Assembly (NCBI GenBank): GCA_937934115.1
Contig: CALHAH010000013.1
Span: 1-64,000, forward strand
Source of the DNA: an uncultured Thermoanaerobaculum sp.
GTDB lineage: Bacteria; Acidobacteriota; Thermoanaerobaculia; Thermoanaerobaculales; Thermoanaerobaculaceae
Reading direction: 5' to 3'
DNA: 64,000 bases
Positions 1 through 8,722 of the stretch are shown piece by piece. The position numbers and the translations under genes were made by a program. Every line of letters starts with the position of its first letter. Position 1 is the first letter of the stretch. Under the pieces are notes generated by a model. It ran no database searches. It was not told the DNA's origin and saw only the letters and a program-made list of their open reading frames with translations.

Positions 1-436
1 GGGCATCGTTGCCCAGGAAAAAACTCACCCCCCCTTCCAGGGGTTCCACGCCCTGAATCCTTGCCACCTTCCCCCCCAAAAACCGCTCCGCCAGTACCCA
101 CAGCTTGGCCTCGCAGGGCCCTGGCCTACCTTCAGAAGCCATCGCCTGTTCCTTCCGCTTCCCCCGAGCTGGCTTGCAGTCTGCAGCTGCCTGCAGCACG
201 TGCCGCAGCTCGCCGCCGCGCGTGACCCAGGTGGCACCGTAAAAGCCCGGCGCCGCAAACGCCGCTTCCGGCTCCCACTGGCCCGCGTTGGGCACAAACC
301 CCCGCGGCAAAAGCTCCAGCGCCGCCTGCACCCTAGCCTGGTCCACACTCGCCGAAACCGTCGCCCAGCTTGGCATGGCCACAAGGCCCACCAGCAGCAA
401 AAACCACCACCTACGCCTATGCCCTAAGTCCGGCAT
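1..436 (-). CDS. DUF7948/SBBP-like surface protein, N-terminal fragment
   Basis: Partial gene: the reading frame is open from an ATG at 436 to the window edge, about 145 codons. The first 28 or so residues are a signal peptide: a basic start (GHRRR), a hydrophobic core (WWFLLLVGLVAM) and an Ala-rich cleavage region. Residues about 45-140 carry FVPNAGQWEPEAAF, then GFYGATWVTRGGEL, and near the end EPLEGGVSFFLGND. These match my memory of the DUF7948 domain that opens secreted SBBP beta-propeller proteins (N-x-G-Q, then G-x-x-x-Y/F-F-x-G-N-D). The propeller repeats would lie beyond the edge. It points away from the next gene and has no visible operon partner. The family call comes from motif resemblance only. 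Confidence 0.6.
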   Translation of the reverse strand, partial: MPDLGHRRRWWFLLLVGLVAMPSWATVSASVDQARVQAALELLPRGFVPNAGQWEPEAAFAAPGFYGATWVTRGGELRHVLQAAADCKPARGKRKEQAMASEGRPGPCEAKLWVLAERFLGGKVARIQGVEPLEGGVSFFLGNDA

Positions 437-549
437 GGTCACCACCTTCTGCTTGTTTTGCCGTCCCGACCCTTGCTTTGTCAAGACACATACCACGTCC
501 CTCTTTTTTAAAAAGTGTACCCCCTGTGGACCCCCTGTCACCCCCCGCG

Positions 550-610
550 TTGCCTCATCAAAAATCTGCCCGAAAAGGGGTGGTTGCCTCACCTAAGAAT
601 CTGCCCGAAA
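550..610. repeat. Imperfect tandem repeat, about 34-bp period
   Basis: Two copies of a roughly 30-base unit lie head to tail. Copy 1 begins TTGCCTCA at 550 and contains AATCTGCCCGAAA at 563-575. Copy 2 begins TTGCCTCA at 584 and contains AATCTGCCCGAAA at 598-610. Both end in a G run. The repeat sits in the 374-base gap between the first two genes, just upstream of a transposase-like fragment, so it may be a remnant insertion-sequence end. It is too short and unusual for CRISPR. Confidence 0.6.
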
Positions 611-662
611 GGGGGAGAAGGACGAGACTGCTTCTCGAGGGGGGAAGCGGAAATGGAGTTGA

Positions 663-812
663 CCATGGCTGAAAGGAAAGTGTTGGTAAAGGACTTTTTC
701 GGGCGGTATTAACAAGCTGTAAGAAAAGAGGAACCCAGCAGGGGTGGCGTTGCCCGACTTCCCGTTCCCCCGGTGGGCTTTTACGGTGGCAGGCGGTTAC
801 ACTTACCCTCAT
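663..812 (+). pseudogene. Possible transposase N-terminal remnant
   Basis: From the ATG at 666 the frame reads MAERKVLVKDFFGRY, then a TAA stop at 711, then QAVRKEEPSRGGVARL and onward in the same frame. The block K-x-x-V-K-x-F-F-x-R-Y followed by QA-x-R-K resembles the N-terminus of integrase-type (IS481-like or ISNCY) transposases, which continue with a Trp/Asn-rich helix. Nothing recognisable follows, so at best this is a decayed stub. The 5' repeat next to it could be the matching element end. The resemblance is short and the call is weak. The rest of the 437-810 gap shows nothing else I can name. Confidence 0.3.
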
Positions 813-1560
813 GAGCGCCCACCACCGTAGCCTGCCGCCGCATCCGGATTTGCAACGGTACTACCCACCTGGGGAAAAAAGGCAGTTTGTTCGGCAAATA
901 TTTGACGCCGCAGCGTCGGATTACGAGCGGGTGGAAAAGCTCATGAGCTTGGGCACGGGTTCTTGGTACCGCAGGCGGGCTTTGCGGCGCCACGGACTTC
1001 CCTTCGGGAACCGCGCTTTGGACGTGGCCGTGGGTACCGGGTTGGTGGCGCGGGAACTCGTACGCCTTGCTCAAGGGAAGGTTTTCTTAGTGGGGCTGGA
1101 CCCCTCAGTGGGGATGCTGCTCCAAGCCCGAGAACGCGGTCCGCTTTCAGGAGTGGCCGCATGTGGCGAGAATATGCCTTTTCCTGACTGTACCTTTGAC
1201 TGCCTCACCATGGGCTACGCTTTGCGTCACTTGCCGGATTTGCTTTTGGCGTTTCGCGAGTTTCACCGGGTCTTGCGGCCGGGCGGCAAGCTGTTGATTT
1301 TGGAAATTACGCCGCCGCGGCGGGGTTTGGGAAAAGCGATGCTCAAGGCGTACATCCGCAGTCTTACGGCAACTGCGGCGTTTCTGGTGACGCGCCACCG
1401 CAGTACCGCCGAGCTGTGGCGTTACTTTTGGGACACCATGGAGGCCTGTGTGCCTCCGGAGAGGGTCCTGGCGGCCCTAGAGGAAGCCGGTTTTTTGCAA
1501 GTTTCGCGTTTTCTGGAGCTGGGGATTTTTTCTGAGTACACCGCGGTGAAACCCCTATGA
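811..1560 (+). CDS. ubiE: UbiE/MenG-like quinone methyltransferase
   Basis: Class I SAM-dependent methyltransferase of 249 residues, about the usual UbiE size. Seen: SAM motif I LDVAVGTGLVARE near residue 70, the acidic turn GLDPSVGMLL, MPFPDCTFD, then the UbiE-like block MGYALRHL followed by FHRVLRPGGKLLILE and TPP. The family methylates demethylmenaquinone or the ubiquinone precursor at the cytoplasmic membrane. In a thermophile-like acidobacterium menaquinone is more likely, but that is inference. A TACACT box ends 7 nt before the ATG, so the transcript may be leaderless. It is a single gene, convergent with the YihY gene. Other small-molecule methyltransferases share motif I, so the substrate is not certain. 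Confidence 0.75.
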   Translation: MSAHHRSLPPHPDLQRYYPPGEKRQFVRQIFDAAASDYERVEKLMSLGTGSWYRRRALRRHGLPFGNRALDVAVGTGLVARELVRLAQGKVFLVGLDPSVGMLLQARERGPLSGVAACGENMPFPDCTFDCLTMGYALRHLPDLLLAFREFHRVLRPGGKLLILEITPPRRGLGKAMLKAYIRSLTATAAFLVTRHRSTAELWRYFWDTMEACVPPERVLAALEEAGFLQVSRFLELGIFSEYTAVKPL

Positions 1561-1573
1561 GCCAGCCAGCCCT

Positions 1574-2410
1574 TCAGTGGGGTGGCGTCTTGCGTGGGGT
1601 GCCGTAGGTGAGGGCAAGCTCGGCGCCTAAAAGGAACCCCAACCAGGAGAGCATGAGCGAAACCAGAAACAGCAACAGCAAGCTCAAGGGTCCGTAGATA
1701 AGGTCCAGTTGTGGAAGCAAACGCCAGTAAAGGGCAATGCCCCGGGAAATGAAAGCCAGCAGTGTGGACGAAAATACAGCACCTAGAGCCGCTGCTGACC
1801 ACTTGGGTTTGGTGGGAGGCGCCAGCCGGTACACCAAGAGCAAGGTAACGGGGCCTCCCAAAAGCCTTACCGCCCCGCGCCAGTGGGCATAAAGGGCGGG
1901 CGGAACATGGGCCCATAGGATCCGGGGGAGCGTGAGAAAAGCGGCAAAGAGCAGCGGGCCCGACACTAACAGCGTGACAAACGACGTGAGGCGATGCAGG
2001 GGGCGGCGGGTACCGCCCGCCATGCCCACCAACACGGAGTCCACCTGCCAGAAAGCGTTGAGGGCAGCGGCCACGCCAAATAAAAGGCCCGCCGTGCCCA
2101 GACTGGCGGCCCTTCTTGTGAGGGTGGTGAGGGTGGCCTGCACTTGCTGCGGGGAAAACGGCAAGAGCTGGGAAAGCCGGGTGAGAAGGTGTTCGGCCCT
2201 GGCGGTGTCCACTTGAGCTGTGACCAAAAAAGCCACGGTGAGAAGCGGCACCAGCGACAGCAGCGTGGTGTACGCCAAAGCCGCGGCGTGCAAGGCAAGC
2301 CTGTGTTCGGCGCTGCGGCGCACCAGCTTCCGCAGGCACAACCAAAGGCCATTCCCGCCGCGCCTTACAAGTTCACCTGCTCGCCGTAGTGGGGAAGGTG
2401 GCATAGCCAT
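1574..2410 (-). CDS. YihY/BrkB-family membrane protein
   Basis: Predicted inner-membrane protein of 278 residues with about six hydrophobic segments. Recognisable family features are LALHAAALAYTTLLSLVPLLTV near the N-terminus, NAFWQVDSVL in the middle, and the closing IYGPLSLLLLFLVSLMLSWLGFLLGAEL. This family was once called ribonuclease BN by mistake; its function is unknown or transport-like. I chose the ATG at 2410 because GGAG lies 5 bases upstream; a longer frame to 2512 has a non-conserved, low-complexity N-terminus. The start lies 46 bases inside the 3' end of the upstream nuclease gene, which suggests translational coupling. Confidence 0.8.
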   Translation of the reverse strand: MAMPPSPLRRAGELVRRGGNGLWLCLRKLVRRSAEHRLALHAAALAYTTLLSLVPLLTVAFLVTAQVDTARAEHLLTRLSQLLPFSPQQVQATLTTLTRRAASLGTAGLLFGVAAALNAFWQVDSVLVGMAGGTRRPLHRLTSFVTLLVSGPLLFAAFLTLPRILWAHVPPALYAHWRGAVRLLGGPVTLLLVYRLAPPTKPKWSAAALGAVFSSTLLAFISRGIALYWRLLPQLDLIYGPLSLLLLFLVSLMLSWLGFLLGAELALTYGTPRKTPPH

Positions 2411-3753
2411 CCCAGCTCCTTGCGGATGAGCTCGGCGAATTGTTGGGAAGCCTCTGGCTCGCCGTGGGTAACGAAAACCTTTTGGGGCGGGGTTTGCGCT
2501 TGACGTGCCCACACCAAAAGCTCTTCCCTGTCGGCATGGGCTGACAAGCTACTGATGTGGGCTATTTGGGCGCCAACGGGAACGTGTTCCCCAAATATCT
2601 TCACCGTTGCTTCGCCTTCGAGGATTCGACGTCCCCGGGTGCCTTTCGCCTGGAACCCCACGAACAGCACGGTGTTTTGCGGGTGGGGGAGGCGGTGGCG
2701 GAGATGGTGCAGGATGCGACCGCCGGTGGCCATGCCTGAGGCGGAAATGATCACCGCCGGCCCGGGAAGGGCATTCAATGCTTTCGATTCGCTCACGGTC
2801 GCCACGATACGCAGGTTCGAGGGCAAAAAGGGTTCCTCTTCGCTTTCCACGAAGCGGGTTTCGGCATCGTGTTCGGAAAGCCACTGACGGTATATGGCGG
2901 TGGCTTCCCGGGCCATGGGGGAGTCTAAGTACACGGGAGGCAGTGTAATGTCGCCATCGTCTTCCATTTCGCGCAAGTAGTAAAGGATCTCCTGGGTTCT
3001 TCCCACAGCAAAAGCCGGAATCAGCACCACCCCCCCGCGGGAAGCGGTGCTGACGATGACTTCCGCCAGTTGTTCACGGGGATCGCCGGCATCATGGACG
3101 CGATCGCCGTAGGTGGACTCCACCACCAAATAGGTAGCACCCGGGAAGGCCTCGGGAGGTTTGAGAATGGGCACCGCGTAGCGACCCACATCGCCGGAAA
3201 AGTACAGGCTTGTGGGTTCTCCGCCCCGGCCTTTGAAACGCAGCTCCACGGCGGCTGCACCGAGGATGTGCCCCTGGCGGTGGAAGGTGAGCGTACAGCC
3301 GGGGTGCAGGGTAAACGGCGTAGCGAAGGGAACGGCGCTAACGAGCGACAAGGCGCGAGAAGCATCGGCAGTATCGAACAACGGCAAGGCAGGTGTGTGC
3401 TTCGTGGAACCTACTTTGTTGGCGTAGCGGGCCTCTTCCTCCTGGAGGTGAGCAGCATCGGGCAACAGCACCGACAAAAGCCGCTTGGTGGCCGGAGTGA
3501 CGTAAACCTTACCGTGGAAACCTTCCCGGACCAGCCGGGGGAGGTAGCCGGTGTGATCAATGTGGGCGTGGGTAAGGATCACGGCTTCAACGGACCTGGC
3601 CTCCACCGAAAACGGCTCCCAGTTGCGCAGCCGGAGCTCCTTTTCCCCTTGGAACAGCCCCGCGTCCACGAGGTACCTGTGGCCGTGAATTTCCAATAAG
3701 TACCGGGATCCGGTGACGGTGCCTGTAGCCCCAAGAAACGTGAGGGTCGTCAT
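2365..3753 (-). CDS. MBL-fold beta-CASP nuclease
   Basis: Metallo-beta-lactamase-fold RNA-processing nuclease with a beta-CASP insertion, 462 residues, cytoplasmic. Seen in order: GATGTVTGSRYLLE at the N-terminus, the zinc motif THAHIDHTGYLPRL near residue 60, a later His in GHILGAAAVEL, FSGDVG, the beta-CASP entry ESTYGDR, PAFAVGRTQEIL, SASGMATGGRILHHL, and the C-terminal SSLSAHADREEL and THGE motifs. This layout is that of bacterial CPSF73-like proteins. There is no KH domain. The ATG at 3753 lies exactly 6 nt after a TAAACT box, so translation is probably leaderless. The yihY-type gene overlaps its end. Confidence 0.9.
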   Translation of the reverse strand: MTTLTFLGATGTVTGSRYLLEIHGHRYLVDAGLFQGEKELRLRNWEPFSVEARSVEAVILTHAHIDHTGYLPRLVREGFHGKVYVTPATKRLLSVLLPDAAHLQEEEARYANKVGSTKHTPALPLFDTADASRALSLVSAVPFATPFTLHPGCTLTFHRQGHILGAAAVELRFKGRGGEPTSLYFSGDVGRYAVPILKPPEAFPGATYLVVESTYGDRVHDAGDPREQLAEVIVSTASRGGVVLIPAFAVGRTQEILYYLREMEDDGDITLPPVYLDSPMAREATAIYRQWLSEHDAETRFVESEEEPFLPSNLRIVATVSESKALNALPGPAVIISASGMATGGRILHHLRHRLPHPQNTVLFVGFQAKGTRGRRILEGEATVKIFGEHVPVGAQIAHISSLSAHADREELLVWARQAQTPPQKVFVTHGEPEASQQFAELIRKELGWLCHLPHYGEQVNL

Positions 3754-3759
3754 ATGTGC

Positions 3760-3765
3760 AGTTTA
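3760..3765 (-). promoter_or_regulatory. -10 box of a leaderless promoter (nuclease gene)
   Basis: On the minus strand TAAACT is followed by 6 nt and then the ATG of the beta-CASP nuclease. That spacing places transcription start at or next to the start codon. No ribosome binding site is visible. The same TAAACT-N6-start layout occurs at two other genes here. No convincing -35 element is present. Confidence 0.5.
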
Positions 3766-3848
3766 CTTCAATGGCTTGAGTGGCAGTGGTGTGGGCAAAC
3801 CCTTGTTACGGAAACGCGCCCGTGATTGCTGTCCATGAGCTTTGAGCC

Positions 3849-3880
3849 AAAAAAAAAAAGACGGGCTTTTCAAGCCCGCC
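3849..3880 (-). terminator. Rho-independent terminator after sodA
   Basis: Reading the minus strand, GGCGGGCTT, a short GAA loop and AAGCCCGTC form a 9-bp GC-rich stem directly followed by a run of more than ten T. It starts about 24 bases after the superoxide dismutase stop. This is the clearest terminator in the window. Confidence 0.9.
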
Positions 3881-3903
3881 TCGAATGTTGTGCCTCCGGT
3901 GGC

Positions 3904-4518
<615 letters not shown>

Positions 4519-4673
4519 ATCGAAACCTCCTTTTGGTTTTGGCTGGCGTCACGCGCCGCCGCAAAACCTGCAACCCCGCGGGCTGCCGTTGTATTCCCGG
4601 GGTGCGTTGCAATTTTTGTAAGCACGGTTTAGTTTACCGTGGTAGGGAAGTGCACACTTCCAGGAGGTGTTGC

Positions 4674-5141
4674 ATGGCGGAGAGGCGCAGTGCCCCACGA
4701 CTTACGCCGGCCACCGAGCTTTCGGCCCGCGTGCGAGCCTTTCTCCCCGCTCGTGTGGTGGATGTTTCGCGCACAGGAATCCAGTTGGAGCTTTCCAGCC
4801 TCCTTCGTATTGGCGTTGCCTGCGACGTGAAACTGAGCTTGGAGGGTGCCGAGTTGCGCTGGCCAGCCACGGTGCGCCGCTGCCGGGCCACCCACTTCGG
4901 GCTAGACGAAAACGGGCAAAAGGTTCTCTTTTACCGTGCTGGTTTGGAATTTGCCAGTATGAGCGATGAAGAATGGGCACACCTGGAGCGGTTTCTCATC
5001 AAGGCACAGGCGGAAGGAGCAGGCTTAGAGCTCGATCATCGGGATGTGTTGGAGGGTCAGCCACAAACCCGCGAGCCCGACAGCCCACAGCGCACTGGTC
5101 CCATCAAGGTAAAGGTGGATACCTCACGGTTTCGGACCTAA
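4674..5141 (+). CDS. PilZ-domain protein
   Basis: Small cytoplasmic protein of 155 residues. The N-terminal RRSAPR (R-x3-R type) and DVSRTGIQLEL (D-x-S-x-x-G) are the two c-di-GMP contact motifs of PilZ domains. The C-terminal 40 residues are acidic and probably disordered. It is a likely c-di-GMP effector, in keeping with the HD-GYP and GGDEF proteins elsewhere in the window. I chose the ATG at 4674 because AGGAGGT ends 5 bases before it; the longer frame to 4533 is Cys- and Arg-rich and looks non-coding. Its 3' end overlaps the convergent mtaD end by 4 bases. Confidence 0.8.
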   Translation: MAERRSAPRLTPATELSARVRAFLPARVVDVSRTGIQLELSSLLRIGVACDVKLSLEGAELRWPATVRRCRATHFGLDENGQKVLFYRAGLEFASMSDEEWAHLERFLIKAQAEGAGLELDHRDVLEGQPQTREPDSPQRTGPIKVKVDTSRFRT

Positions 5142-6487
5142 GGTTGGGATTTGGCCGTTTCCACGGCGCCTCGCACCTTGGGCGCGAGGCGGAGCACTTC
5201 TTTCCGGAGGGCGCCTTCGTCCACCGTGAGCACCTTGCGGTCTTCTACCACCACCTTGCCGTTGACCACCACGTGTTGCACGTCCGCGGATCGGGCGGCG
5301 TAAATCAAATGGCTTTCGGGGTCGTACACGGGTACGGCGTGGGGATCTTGGGTAGCAAAGCACACCACGTCCGCGCGCTTGCCAGGGGAAAGCGTACCCA
5401 CCGTAGCTCCAAGGCCCAGGACCTCGGCTCCCCCGCGGGTGAGTAGGGCCGCTACCGTGGGTGCGGGCATGCACGTGGGATCACCGGTGACGCCTTTGTA
5501 CAGCAGTGCAGCAATTTGCGCATCGCGGAGAAGGTCAAGGGTGTTGTTGGAAGCGGCACCATCGGTGCCAAATCCCACCTTGACGCCTTGGGCCAGCATT
5601 TGCGGCAGCGGCGCGACTCCCGAAGCGAGCTTGAGGTTAGAAACAGGGTTGGCCGCTACCCCTACACCTAGCTCCGCCAAGGTGGCAATGTCCTCCTGGG
5701 TGACGTGCACGCAGTGGGCCGCCACCGTGCGGGAGGAAAGCACCCCCAAGTCCGCCAAGTACTGCACCGGCGTGGTGCCCTTTTCCTTTTGAAAAGTTTC
5801 CAGTTCCCAGCGGGTTTCGGCTACGTGGATGAGGAAAGGAACGTCGTATTCCTCGGCGAGTTCTGCGGCTTTGGCGATGTTTTTGGCGTTTACCGAATAG
5901 GGGGCGTGGGCAGCTACGGCTGGGGTAATAAGCGGGTTATGACGGTATTTTTGGCAGAGCTCCCTTTGTTTTTCTAAAGCCACCTCCGGTGAAGGGCAAG
6001 AAGGGGTGGGGAAGTCAATGATGGATTCGGGGACCACCCCTCGTATGCCGATTTCCTCCAGAGCCTCAGCCACCGTCGGGGCGTGGAAGTACATGTCGCA
6101 CACACAAGTCACACCGGCCTTGAGGCTTTCTACTGCTGCCCACAGCGTGCCCAGCCGCACGGTTTCCGCATCCATGAGCGCTTTTTCCGCCGGCCAAATG
6201 TGCTGCTCCAGCCACTCCTTGAGCGGCAGGTCGTCGGCCAGGCCCCGCAGCAGCACCATGGCCAGGTGGGTGTGGGTGTTGACCAAACCTGGGAGGATCA
6301 GGCCGCCACCGGCATCTAGGGTTTTGGCAGCGTGTACCTGCAGGTTTTCTCGAGAACCCACGGCCACGATATGCTCGCCACGAATGGCCACCGCTCCGTC
6401 AAGGATGGGCTTGGCTTTTGGTTCCAGGGTAAGGAGCGTCCCGTTAACAATGAGAAGATCGACAGTTGGCAAGGCAGAAGGCACCAT
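5138..6487 (-). CDS. mtaD: MtaD-like 5'-methylthioadenosine/SAH deaminase
   Basis: Amidohydrolase of 449 residues. Seen: NTHTHLAMVLLRGLADD with the following LKEWLEQHIWP, HAPYSVN, HVAETRWE, HCVHVT, and GFGTDGAASNN with the metal-binding Asp. This motif string is typical of enzymes that deaminate methylthioadenosine or S-adenosylhomocysteine to inosyl products, recycling the by-products of methylation and polyamine synthesis. Related deaminases (guanine, chlorohydrolase-like) share part of it. The ATG shares one base with the stop of the lemA-like gene, so the two are translationally coupled. Confidence 0.85.
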   Translation of the reverse strand: MVPSALPTVDLLIVNGTLLTLEPKAKPILDGAVAIRGEHIVAVGSRENLQVHAAKTLDAGGGLILPGLVNTHTHLAMVLLRGLADDLPLKEWLEQHIWPAEKALMDAETVRLGTLWAAVESLKAGVTCVCDMYFHAPTVAEALEEIGIRGVVPESIIDFPTPSCPSPEVALEKQRELCQKYRHNPLITPAVAAHAPYSVNAKNIAKAAELAEEYDVPFLIHVAETRWELETFQKEKGTTPVQYLADLGVLSSRTVAAHCVHVTQEDIATLAELGVGVAANPVSNLKLASGVAPLPQMLAQGVKVGFGTDGAASNNTLDLLRDAQIAALLYKGVTGDPTCMPAPTVAALLTRGGAEVLGLGATVGTLSPGKRADVVCFATQDPHAVPVYDPESHLIYAARSADVQHVVVNGKVVVEDRKVLTVDEGALRKEVLRLAPKVRGAVETAKSQP

Positions 6488-7077
6488 TAAAACCTCACCT
6501 GCGGTGGGCGCTCGGCGCCTGGTGTGGCTTGGAAGTACGGGCGCTGGGCAAAGCCCAAAAGGTTGGCAATGAGCATTTGGGGGAATCGGCGGCGGAAGGT
6601 GTTGTACGCTTGCGCTGCTTCGTTAAAGCGCTTGCGCTCCACAGCAATGCGGTTTTCCGTGCCTTCCAACTGTGCTTGCAAGTCGCGGAACGCTTCGGTG
6701 GCGCGCAACTCAGGGTAACGTTCTACCACGACCAAAAGCCGGGACAAAGCGCTGGAGAGTTCATCCTGGGCCTTTTGGAACTGTGCAAACTGCTCAGCGT
6801 TGGGTACCCCCGAAAACGTAACCTGACCCACCTTGGCCCGGGCTTCCACCACCGCGGTGAGGGTTTCCCGTTCGAAGTCCCGGGCGCCCTTCACGGTTTC
6901 TACGAGATTAGGGATTAAATCGGCCCGTCTTTGGTAGACGTTTTCCACTTGCGCCCAGGCGCTTTTCACTGCTTCGTCCAGCTTAACCAGGCGGTTGTAC
7001 GACTGCCAAAGCGTGAGGCCTGCCAAAAGCACTGCCACAACCAGCACAAGAAGACAGCCCACCAATCCGCGTTTCAT
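6487..7077 (-). CDS. LemA family protein
   Basis: Protein of 196 residues with one N-terminal membrane segment (GLVGCLLVLVVAVLLAGLTL) and a helical body. The block SYNRLVKLDEAVKSAWAQVENVYQRR, then RADLIPNLVETVKG, is the LemA signature; further on is YPELRATEAFRDLQAQLEGTENRIAVERKRFNEA, cited here only as a family marker at about residues 118-152. The molecular role of LemA proteins is unclear. GGGGAGG lies 5 bases before the ATG. It is the first gene of a pair with mtaD; I see no functional link. Confidence 0.9.
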   Translation of the reverse strand: MKRGLVGCLLVLVVAVLLAGLTLWQSYNRLVKLDEAVKSAWAQVENVYQRRADLIPNLVETVKGARDFERETLTAVVEARAKVGQVTFSGVPNAEQFAQFQKAQDELSSALSRLLVVVERYPELRATEAFRDLQAQLEGTENRIAVERKRFNEAAQAYNTFRRRFPQMLIANLLGFAQRPYFQATPGAERPPQVRF

Positions 7078-7098
7078 AAGACCTCCCCGGCGACGATT

Positions 7099-8019
7099 CT
7101 ACCCTGGACAACACCAAACCTTGTCCCCGCCTTGCGGCTTGCGCCGCCACCTTTGGTGAAACCACACCCACTGCTCGGGGCAGGAGCGGATGTGATCTTC
7201 AATGCGAGCGGTAAGGAGGGCGGTGAGCGTGCCCACGTCTTCTTCCCTGGCGTGGCTCCCTGTTGGGCAAATCGCTGGTTGCAGGACGATGCTCATGGTT
7301 CCTTCCTTGTCCCTGCGAGCGAAGCCCAAAACTATGGGGCAGCCCCGGCGCAGCGCCAAGAACGCAGCACCGGTAGGGGTCCAGGCTGGCTCTCCAAAGA
7401 ACGGTACAAAGGCCCCGGGCACCGCCACATCTTGGTCAATGAGAAGTCCAACGACCCTTCCTTGATGGAGGGCGCGAAGGAGTGCCTGGCCGGCACCCTC
7501 GCCGCGAGCCACGGCTTGGCCCCCAAAGCGGGTGCGCAGGCGGGTAACAAAGCGGTCAAAGCGCGGGTCGCGTAAGCGCCGGCCGGCAGCGGTCATGGGG
7601 ATGCCGGCGGCTTGCAGCGCCAGGTTCATCCACTCCCAGTTGCCACAGTGGCCGGTAACCAAGATGACACCTTTGCCGAGAGCTACTGCACCCTGGAGGT
7701 GCTCCAAACCCACAAACCGGGTGCGGGCCATGATCGCTTCCGCTGAGGCGTGGGCGAGCCACAAAGCCTCTGCGGCCAAAAAGCCCAGGTGACGGGCGTG
7801 CTCTTGGAGGAGAGCCTCGCAATCCACCTCGCGGCCAAAGGCCTTTTCCATGTGTTCCCGGGCTCTTTGGCATTCTCGCCTGAAAACCCGGGCTGCCAGT
7901 AAGCCGCACCAGGAAAAAAGCCAGCGCAAAACTTGAAGCGGCACAATGCGGGCTGCTAGGAGGAGCAGTCGGAAAAATCCGTAGCCAGCCGCATAGCGAA
8001 GCTTCTTGCCCCAACCCAC
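7099..8019 (-). CDS. LpxL/HtrB-like lipid A acyltransferase
   Basis: Lysophospholipid-acyltransferase-fold protein of 306 residues that would add secondary acyl chains to lipid A at the inner membrane. Seen: the catalytic H-x4-E in GHCGNWEWM, GRRLRDPRFD, LLIDQD, PFFG-x-P-A-W-T-P-T-G, and the closing CPEQWVWFHQRWRRKP. The usual N-terminal membrane helix is present (FFRLLLLAARIVPLQVL). It uses a GTG start exactly 6 nt after a TAGACT box, again suggesting a leaderless transcript. Together with LptE it shows that the organism makes LPS. It is divergent from gmk. Confidence 0.85.
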   Translation of the reverse strand: MGWGKKLRYAAGYGFFRLLLLAARIVPLQVLRWLFSWCGLLAARVFRRECQRAREHMEKAFGREVDCEALLQEHARHLGFLAAEALWLAHASAEAIMARTRFVGLEHLQGAVALGKGVILVTGHCGNWEWMNLALQAAGIPMTAAGRRLRDPRFDRFVTRLRTRFGGQAVARGEGAGQALLRALHQGRVVGLLIDQDVAVPGAFVPFFGEPAWTPTGAAFLALRRGCPIVLGFARRDKEGTMSIVLQPAICPTGSHAREEDVGTLTALLTARIEDHIRSCPEQWVWFHQRWRRKPQGGDKVWCCPG

Positions 8020-8025
8020 GGGGAA

Positions 8026-8031
8026 AGTCTA
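8026..8031 (-). promoter_or_regulatory. -10 box of a leaderless promoter (lipid A acyltransferase gene)
   Basis: Minus strand TAGACT, then TTCCCC, then the GTG start of the acyltransferase gene. The 6-nt gap matches the other leaderless candidates. There is no purine-rich ribosome binding site in the gap. Confidence 0.45.
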
Positions 8032-8077
8032 GCAACGGATTAGGCTTTTCCCTGTATCATGCGCGGCGGGAGGGGCG

Positions 8078-8722
8078 GTGCAGCAAGGCGAGCTCTTTAT
8101 CGTTTCGTCGCCCTCCGGCGGGGGGAAAACCACGTTGATTCGGCGGGTTATGGAAAAGCTGGCCGAGGGGGGGCTTGAGGCTTACTTTTCCGTATCCCAC
8201 ACCACACGACCTCCACGCCCCGGCGAAAAGCATGGCGTGGATTATTACTTCGTGAGCCGCGAAGAATTCCGTGCCATGGTGGACCGTGGCGAGTTTTTGG
8301 AGTACGCCGAGGTCCACGGTAACCTCTACGGTACCTCGTGGCAGGAAATTGCCGGCAAGCGCGAGGCCGGCTTTCTGGTGTTTTTGGACATTGACGTTCA
8401 AGGTGCTCGGCAGGTGCGGGGTAAGGTTGCGGAGGCGGTGAAGGTCTTTATCTTCCCACCGTCGTTTGCCGAGCTGAAACGGCGGCTGGAAGCGCGCCGG
8501 CAGGATCGCGAGGATGTGATACGCGTGCGTATGCGTAATGCTCTCAACGAGATGCGTGAATATGGCGAGTTTGATTATGTTATCATCAACGACGAGCTGG
8601 AGGTGGCGACAGCCGAGCTTTTGGCCATCGTCACCGCTTCCCGCCTCCGCAGTCAGCGCATGCGAGGGCGTGTGGAGACCATCTTGGACGACTTTGCTCG
8701 TCATCTGAGGGAGGATTTATGA
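8078..8722 (+). CDS. gmk: Guanylate kinase
   Basis: Guanylate kinase of 214 residues, phosphorylating GMP to GDP with ATP. Seen: the P-loop SSPSGGGKTTLIRR near residue 10, SHTTRPPRPGEKHGVDYYFV (GMP-binding), EYAEVHGNLYGTS, and LDIDVQGARQV. The start is GTG at 8078, behind a GGGAGGGG site; no in-frame ATG is suitable. It opens the classical gmk-rpoZ-coaBC gene order and overlaps rpoZ by 4 bases (ATGA). Confidence 0.95.
   Translation: MQQGELFIVSSPSGGGKTTLIRRVMEKLAEGGLEAYFSVSHTTRPPRPGEKHGVDYYFVSREEFRAMVDRGEFLEYAEVHGNLYGTSWQEIAGKREAGFLVFLDIDVQGARQVRGKVAEAVKVFIFPPSFAELKRRLEARRQDREDVIRVRMRNALNEMREYGEFDYVIINDELEVATAELLAIVTASRLRSQRMRGRVETILDDFARHLREDL

Noticed and set aside
4623-4641. CACGGT-N7-ACCGTG inverted repeat upstream of the PilZ gene
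   Set aside because: Only 6-bp arms with no second copy; could be chance.
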